A DNA stretch of 52,500 nucleotides from NCBI GenBank assembly GCA_963575745.1, contig CAUYUJ010012836.1:189906-242405 (forward strand), in the 5' to 3' direction. The position numbers and the translations under genes were made by a program. The notes below the pieces were generated by a model. It saw nothing but the letters and a program-made list of their open reading frames with translations, was not told the DNA's origin and ran no database searches. Shown one piece after another: positions 47,339 through 52,500 of the stretch. Within the stretch, counting starts at the first letter, position 1, and each line of letters begins with the position of its first letter. This DNA is from Prorocentrum cordatum (lineage: Eukaryota > Sar > Dinophyceae > Prorocentrales > Prorocentraceae).

Positions 47339-47842
47339 CTAGTATGTATGTATGTATGTATGTATGGATGGATGGATGGATGGATGGATGCATACATACA
47401 TACATACATGCATGCATGCATGCATGCATGCATCCATGCATACATACATACATACATACATACATACATACATCCATGCATGCATGCATGCGTACATACA
47501 TACATACATACACACATACATACATCCATCCATACATACATACATACATACATACGTACATACATACATACATACATACATACATACATACACACATACA
47601 CATACATACATACATACATACATACACACACACATACATACATACATACATACATACATACATACATACATACATACATACATACATACATACATACATA
47701 CATACATACATACACACACATACATACATACATACATACATACATACATACATACATACATACATACATACATACATACTCACACACAGACAAGCAGACA
47801 GACAGACAGACCGACAGACAGACAGACAGACATACATACATA
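47339..47842. repeat. Compound tetranucleotide array, about 500 bp
   Basis: (TATG)n to 47365, (GATG)n to 47390, then the complementary-sense (CATA)n with (CATG)n and (CATC)n islands, ending in (GACA)n at 47785-47830. The switch from TATG to CATA near 47390 lets the array fold back on itself. Confidence 0.95.
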
Positions 47843-48366
47843 CGAGAGGACGGGTTTCACGGGCGCTTGCCTTGGGAAAATTCGGCTGCGCGTTTCGAAC
47901 CAGGGGGTGGGCCCCCCCCAACACTCGGCGCCGTCGATCAGAATCAGGCGGACTCCCCTCCCCCTCCCCAAACCCCCCCCCCCTCCCGAAACCCCCACCC
48001 CCCCCTCCCCCTTCCCAGGGAGGGGGGGTCCAACCCGCCCCCCCCTGGCGCCGGCGCTGGCAGCCGCCGCAGCGCCAACGCAGCAACGATGACCAGAGAG
48101 GGCCCAGGAGAAGGGGGTGGGGGGTTTCAACCCCCCCCCAACGCGCCGGCGCCGGTGCTGGCAGAGGCCAGCAGCGCCGACGGCGGGGACGCAGCGACGA
48201 TGACCAGAGAGGGCCCAGAGGCCGCAGAGGGAACACACAAATCGCCATATCGAGCCTTCGCACGCTCCTCAGACGCCCCCGAGACCCTTCTGACGAGACC
48301 TCAAGAGGCATCCATTAGAACTCTGACCCTTTGCCAAAACACAGTGGCAGGAAGAGCCGAAGGCCA
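47843..48366. other. GC-rich sequence with a direct repeat
   Basis: GCGCCGGCGCTGGCAG...ACGATGACCAGAGAGGGCCCAG (48049-48107) recurs at 48142-48220, separated by poly-C and GGGGGTTTCAACCCCC. Long open frames here are low-complexity. Confidence 0.55.
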
Positions 48367-49220
48367 CACCACCACCACCACCACCACCACCGCCACTACA
48401 GACCACCATACCACCACCACCACCGCCACTACCACAACCACCACAAAACCACCACAACCCACCATCACCACAACTACCACCATCACCACGGACCACCTCG
48501 CCACCACCACGACCACCAAAAACGCCACGACCACCAGCACCACCGCAACCCACCACAACCCACAACCACCACCACCACCACCACCACTACCACAAACCAC
48601 CACACCATTACCACCACCATCACCACTACCGCCACAACAACCACCATCACCACACCGCACAACCAACACCACCATCACAAACCACCACACCACCACCACA
48701 ACCACCACCACCACCCACCACCCACCACCCACCACCCACCACCCACCACTCACCACCACCACCACCAGCACCACTACCAGCAGCACCACACCGCACAACC
48801 AACACCACCACAAACCACCACACCACCACCACAACCACCACCACCAGCACCCACCACCCACCACCCACCACCCACCACCACCACCACCACAGCCGACCAC
48901 CACCACCACAAACCAGCACGCCACCACCACGACTACCACCATCACAACCTCAACCCGCCACCACCACCACCAAACCACCACACAACCACCACCACAGCCA
49001 CCACCACCACCACCACCACCGCCACAAGAGCTCACCACCACCACCACCACGTTCAATACAACAACCCACCACCACTAACACCACCATCACCACATTCTAC
49101 CACACCACCTTCGCCACAACCACCACCACTACTACCAGCAGCACAAGCCACCACCACCACCACTACCACCACAAACCACACCACCACCACCACCGCCACT
49201 ACCACCACCAGCACCCCCGC
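48367..49220. repeat. CCACCA/CCACAA trinucleotide-type array
   Basis: About 850 bp of CAC/ACC/CAA repeats with local duplications (CCACCCACCACCCACC near 48715-48750 and 48846-48880). Open in several frames as Thr/His/Pro repeats; not a gene. Confidence 0.95.
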
Positions 49221-49284
49221 CGCCGCCAGCCGCCGCCGGCGCCGGCCCGAGGAGACGGAGCGAGGAAAAGTAGGGGGGGGGTAC

Positions 49285-49502
49285 AATCCAATGCGATCCA
49301 ATACACCTTGTGCAATCCCAAGCAATCCAATCCGAAACACTACAATCCACTACAATACAAACCGATCCTACCCAAAACAATCCAGTACAGTACAGTACAC
49401 GACACTACACTTCTATCCACTACAATCCAATGTTACACACTACAATACAGCACACTACAAAACAATACAATACAACACGCGATTACAATACGATGCAATA
49501 CA
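49285..49502. repeat. Degenerate TACAATCCAA array, left part
   Basis: Pentamer-like TACAA, TCCAA and CACTA units. Resumes at 49710 after an insertion. Confidence 0.8.
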
Positions 49503-49709
49503 GAGATTCCTCAACACCCCTTGCAACAAAGACCTGATGATAGATGCCGTCCTGAAACCGTCAGGGCCCCACGTTTCTCACGGCAGAGAGTTGCACGCTG
49601 CACATGCGATAAGAGGTCCACCATTGCCAGCAGTTGAGTCCAAGGAGACAGAGAGTTCTAGCCAGTTGCTAATTAAGATGAAGGCCAAAGGCTGGAATCA
49701 GAAAAACAA
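49503..49709. other. About 200-bp insertion in the TACAAT array
   Basis: Unique sequence starting GATTCCTCAACACCCC, ending in GGAATCAGAAAAACAAAAAAAAACA. The A-rich right end could be a poly-A tail of a short retroposed piece; no target duplication was identified. Confidence 0.5.
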
Positions 49710-49830
49710 AAAAAAACAATACATTACAACACCATACAGTACAATACGCTACAATCCAGTACAATACAACACACAGCGCACTTTGCTACAGTACATTACA
49801 ACACAATACAATCCAATCCATATCATTCGC
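49710..49830. repeat. Degenerate TACAATCCAA array, right part
   Basis: CAATACATTACAACACC then CAGTACAATACGC; same family as 49285-49502. Confidence 0.75.
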
Positions 49831-49859
49831 TTCGGCCATCCCGTCACCGTGCCTAGGTT

Positions 49860-50050
49860 GTGGGTCCGAGTTCCAGGGCTGCTCCTTCGGGTCTCTTCGG
49901 GGCGCTCTCGGGGGCCTGTTGGGAGCCGCTCTGGGGCCTCTTCGGGGGCCTCTGGGGAGCCTCTGGGGTGCCCCTTGGGCCTCTTGGTGGCCGCCCGGGG
50001 GCCCATTCGGGGCCGAGGACCCGACGCGTCCGCTCGGATTCTCCATCCGG
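49860..50050. repeat. GGGGCCTCTTCGGGGGC minisatellite
   Basis: Degenerate units of about 15-17 bp (GGGTCTCTTCGGGGCGCTC, GGGGCCTCTTCGGGGGCC). Confidence 0.7.
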
Positions 50051-50195
50051 GCTCGTGGCCCTGGCGCAGCAGAAAACTGTTTTTCGAAGTCATTTTTTAT
50101 TTTTTAAAACAAAAAACAGCCAGGACGCTGCTTGGGTAGCGGTCGCCGCTGCGCGCGGCCACCGCTGCCCTGGCGGCGGCCGCGCGCGGCGGCGA

Positions 50196-50423
50196 CGACG
50201 GGGCCCTCGAAGGGGCCAGTGCTTGCGCGCTCGTCCTCGCGGAGGGCATCGACGAGTCTGTGCATGCCTTCTCTGTTGGGCTCCAGCGGCTGCGGAGTCT
50301 CTGCGGTTGCGACGGGGCCCTCGAAGTGGCCAATGCTTGCGCGCTCGTCCTCGCAGGGGGCATCGACGAGTCTGTGCATGCCTTCTCCGTTGGGCTCCAG
50401 CGGCTGCGGAGTCTCTGCGGCGG
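50196..50423. repeat. 114-bp tandem duplication
   Basis: Two copies in register at an offset of 114 (for example GGGCCCTCGAAG at 50201 and 50315) with about six differences. 114 is a multiple of three and both copies are open, but the translation matches no family I know and lies in the chlH intron. Confidence 0.9.
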
Positions 50424-51059
50424 CTGGATGGCAGGGTGGCTGCACGCGTTGGCGGTGGCGTTCTCGGGCTCGTGGCTGCAGCTCGCATGCTAGCATTGGA
50501 GCTCGGAGGCTGACACTCTCATTAGCATTGGAGCTCGTAAACGGGCAATGCAATCGTTGTGGCACCGCCGGGACATCAATGCCGTTTGATGTGTGTCGTG
50601 GAGGTCGAGTGCGCGCCCCCCCCCCGAACAGAGACTTCGACTGCAGCGCGGCTGTGGAAATTCGTTCTCACACCCATCTCATTGTCCTCCTCCTCCTCCT
50701 CCTCCTCCTCCTCCTCCTCCTCCTCTTTCTCTTTCTCTTCTCCATTCGATGGCCCAGGAAACGTGGGATCGCCCGATGTATATGCACTTCGCCAACCTCC
50801 GCCGATGGCACTGGAGCCCGTGGGGGCCCTCGGCGCGCTGCGCCCTGCATGCCGAAGGGCGCTGGAGGGACACGCGTTAGCGCCAACAGTCGTCCACTCC
50901 ACCCGGGGTTTTTGTTGCAGGGCACGGCGCCTGGCTTCTGTTTTGCCTCTCTCTGCCGAGCAGTGGTCTGCACTCGAACGCAATCGGGGCCGCTATGCCG
51001 AGGCGGCGCCCTCTCCTTCTCTCTCCCACTCCCGGGCTGATCGGGCGCCAGAGCCTCAG
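50424..51059. other. End of chlH intron 4
   Basis: Contains GCTAGCATTGGAGCTCGGAGGC (50489) with ATTAGCATTGGAGCTCG repeated at 50521, a (TCC)n tract (50687-50724) and unremarkable sequence to the acceptor GAGCCTCAG. Confidence 0.5.
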
Positions 51060-51155
51060 GTCGTCGGGAGCTTGCGCAAGGATGGCAAGAAGCCCGGGGC
51101 CTTCATCGCCGACACCACTACGGCGAACGCGCAGGTGCGCTCGCTGTCGGCCCAG
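51060..51155 (+). CDS. chlH: Magnesium chelatase subunit H, exon e
   Basis: 32 codons encoding VVGSLRKDGKKPGAFIADTT then TANAQVRSLSAQ. LRKDxKKPxxxIADTTTANAQVR is a conserved ChlH block directly following DVSHYFDxDPT. The acceptor is CCTCAG|GTC and the donor CAG|GTCGCG. Phase 0. The next expected block (VRLDxRTKLLNPKWYE) does not occur in the remaining 1.3 kb, so the following intron runs off the window and the gene is incomplete at both ends here. Confidence 0.93.
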
Positions 51156-52500
51156 GTCGCGAGACGCCTGCGTCTGCTGCTGCAGAATGAGGAGCGTGAT
51201 GATGAGGATGATGATGAGGAGGAGGAGGAGGAGGGGGCGGAGCAGGCAGGAGGGAGAGCGAAGAGGAGTTCGTAGAGGGTTGGAGAAGGTTCTCGGAGCT
51301 TTGGGGGAGCTCCACGGGGTTCAGGGTGTTCTGCGGGGGCGCGGGTTTCGAGGGAGTTCTACTGACCAGTGCCCTCCTTCCTTTCCTCCTCCTTCATTAT
51401 CTTCTTCTCTCTCCCTCCTGCCTCCCTCCTCCTCGTCCTCCTCCTTCTCCTCCTCCTCCTCCTCCTCCTCCTCCTCCTCCTCCTCCTCCTCCTCCTCCTC
51501 CCCCTGCCTTTTTCATCCTCCGATTATGCCGGATCTCGTAGCGCCGTTGCACAGTCCGTGGCGTCTGCTGGGGAGGCGTGCGAGCGGCCATGGCCCCCGC
51601 GCCCCGGGGGGGCGCCCCTATTTCCGGAGCCCCCCCCAGGACTGCCATCTCGGATCCGGGATTTCAGGCGTTCGCAAACATCACCATTCACCAAACCACC
51701 CCAACCCAACCCGAACGCCTCAATTTGCCCTCCATTTCCAGTGGGGGGGGGGTCGAGGAACATCGAAAAACACATGGAACCCGTAACCCCCCCCAACCCG
51801 GAATTCGGGTCAGATTCGGGTCTTCGGTTGGGGTGGTCTGGTAGGTAGTCAAAACATGGATCAAGGGGGCATAGATTAGCGACGGGTCCCGTTTCCGCGG
51901 GACACCGCGGACTGTTTTCGAGCCCCCCCCCCAAAGGCACTGTCAGCTCGGATCCGGGCTTTTCTGGCGATCGCAAGCATGGATCAATGGTCACAGGAGG
52001 AAAAGGTTTCCATACCTCTATCCCTCGCCGCCGCTGGATTCGCCTCCAAGATCCTGGGCAGAACGCACCCCGGGAGAGGTCGGGGGGGTAGCGGCATCGG
52101 TACTCGCGAGGAGTCCCGTTTACGTGGGGACTCGGGGATTTCTGCCGCCGAGCGAGGCGGCACCAGCTGTATCCCCCGATCCATGGATTTGGCCACCGCA
52201 CGCCAAGTCCACGGATCGCTAATCCATGCTCTGCGCGCCCCCGAGGGATCTGTGCGGTGTGGGACCCTCCGTGGATTGGTAGCCGCACAAGTCTGAGCCA
52301 AGACACCAGGGCGCGTATCCTTTCGCGCTTTCGGGGCGGAAGTTGTGGGCCGCGGGCCCGGCGCACGCGCAGGGCGGTCGGGCAGCTCGAGGGCATTGCG
52401 CGGCAATTGAAGCCCTGCTCGATAGAGGATGGGCAAGGGCAGGGCGGCCGCGGCGAGGAGGGAAGGATAGTCCAGGCCTCCCAGATGGGATCCGAGTAGA
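51156..52500 (+). other. chlH intron 5, partial
   Basis: Contains GATGATGAGGATGATGATG then (GAG)n (51197-51240), (TCC)n (51428-51505), and a diverged direct repeat with CTCGGATCCGGG(A/C)TTT then GCG(T/A)TCGCAA(A/G)CAT at 51649 and 51947. No exon was recognised. Confidence 0.65.

Larger units (their letters stand above)
44056..51059 (+). other. chlH intron 4 (7.0 kb)
   Basis: Begins GTCGTGCC and ends GAGCCTCAG, flanked by a 7-bp direct repeat AGGTCGT (44054-44060, 51058-51064). Filled with minisatellites and simple repeats listed separately; no gene seen. Confidence 0.8.

Noticed and set aside
47309-50139. Several-hundred-residue frames of Tyr-Ile-His-Thr and Thr-His-Pro repeats
   Set aside because: Products of tetranucleotide and CAC arrays open in many frames at once.
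51156-52500. Next chlH exon
   Set aside because: No VRLD...LLNPKWYE-like block in any + frame; it must lie beyond the window.

Overview
The window reads as nuclear DNA of a photosynthetic dinoflagellate. Three independent signs point there: a near-perfect dinoflagellate spliced-leader (DinoSL) relic at 26764-26785; five exons of a nuclear gene for magnesium-chelatase subunit H (chlH) with AG|G at every junction and GC/GA/GT donors; and a Ty1/copia element with accessory domains of the kind seen in dinoflagellate genomes. GC-rich sequence and introns of 7-19 kb would suit a large-genome species such as Prorocentrum, but the species is a guess.

Layout. The only host gene I can support is chlH on the + strand: exons at 19312-19413, 20438-20524, 33223-33330, 43972-44055 and 51060-51155. 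They are all in phase 0 and join into 159 contiguous residues of the C-terminal third of ChlH. Everything else lies in its introns (at least 19.3, 1.0, 12.7, 10.6, 7.0 and over 1.3 kb) and is mostly transposons nested in transposons plus satellites.

Upstream intron (1-19311): a 16.3-kb copia retrotransposon (1022-17335) with 285-bp LTRs differing at one base, a tRNA-type primer site and a 5-bp target duplication, inserted into one copy of a small inverted-repeat element. A second, intact copy of that element at 17936-18125 shows the empty site. The coding region, broken into several frames, reads gag / Tpt1-like RNA 2'-phosphotransferase / RING finger / aspartic protease / methyltransferase-like / CPxC zinc modules / integrase / reverse transcriptase / RNase H. 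About 53 copies of a 14-15-nt hairpin (GCGGG-GNNA-CCCGC) are scattered through its inter-domain linkers. They lie in different reading phases and show compensatory stem changes.

Intron 2 (20525-33222): a degenerate TTGCAT-type array split by three insertions, then a decayed LINE (26764-about 31700) that starts with the DinoSL relic and carries a 558-bp inverted-repeat transposon in ORF1. Intron 3 (33331-43971): AT-rich microsatellite, a 268-bp fold-back, and a 3.2-kb inverted-repeat element with internally amplified units that sits inside a roughly 150-bp satellite. Intron 4 (44056-51059): minisatellites, long tetranucleotide and CAC arrays, and a TACAAT array.

Strongest leads for something undescribed: the co-varying hairpin family inside the retrotransposon, and the capture of a Tpt1-like RNA-repair domain with all four catalytic residues visible.
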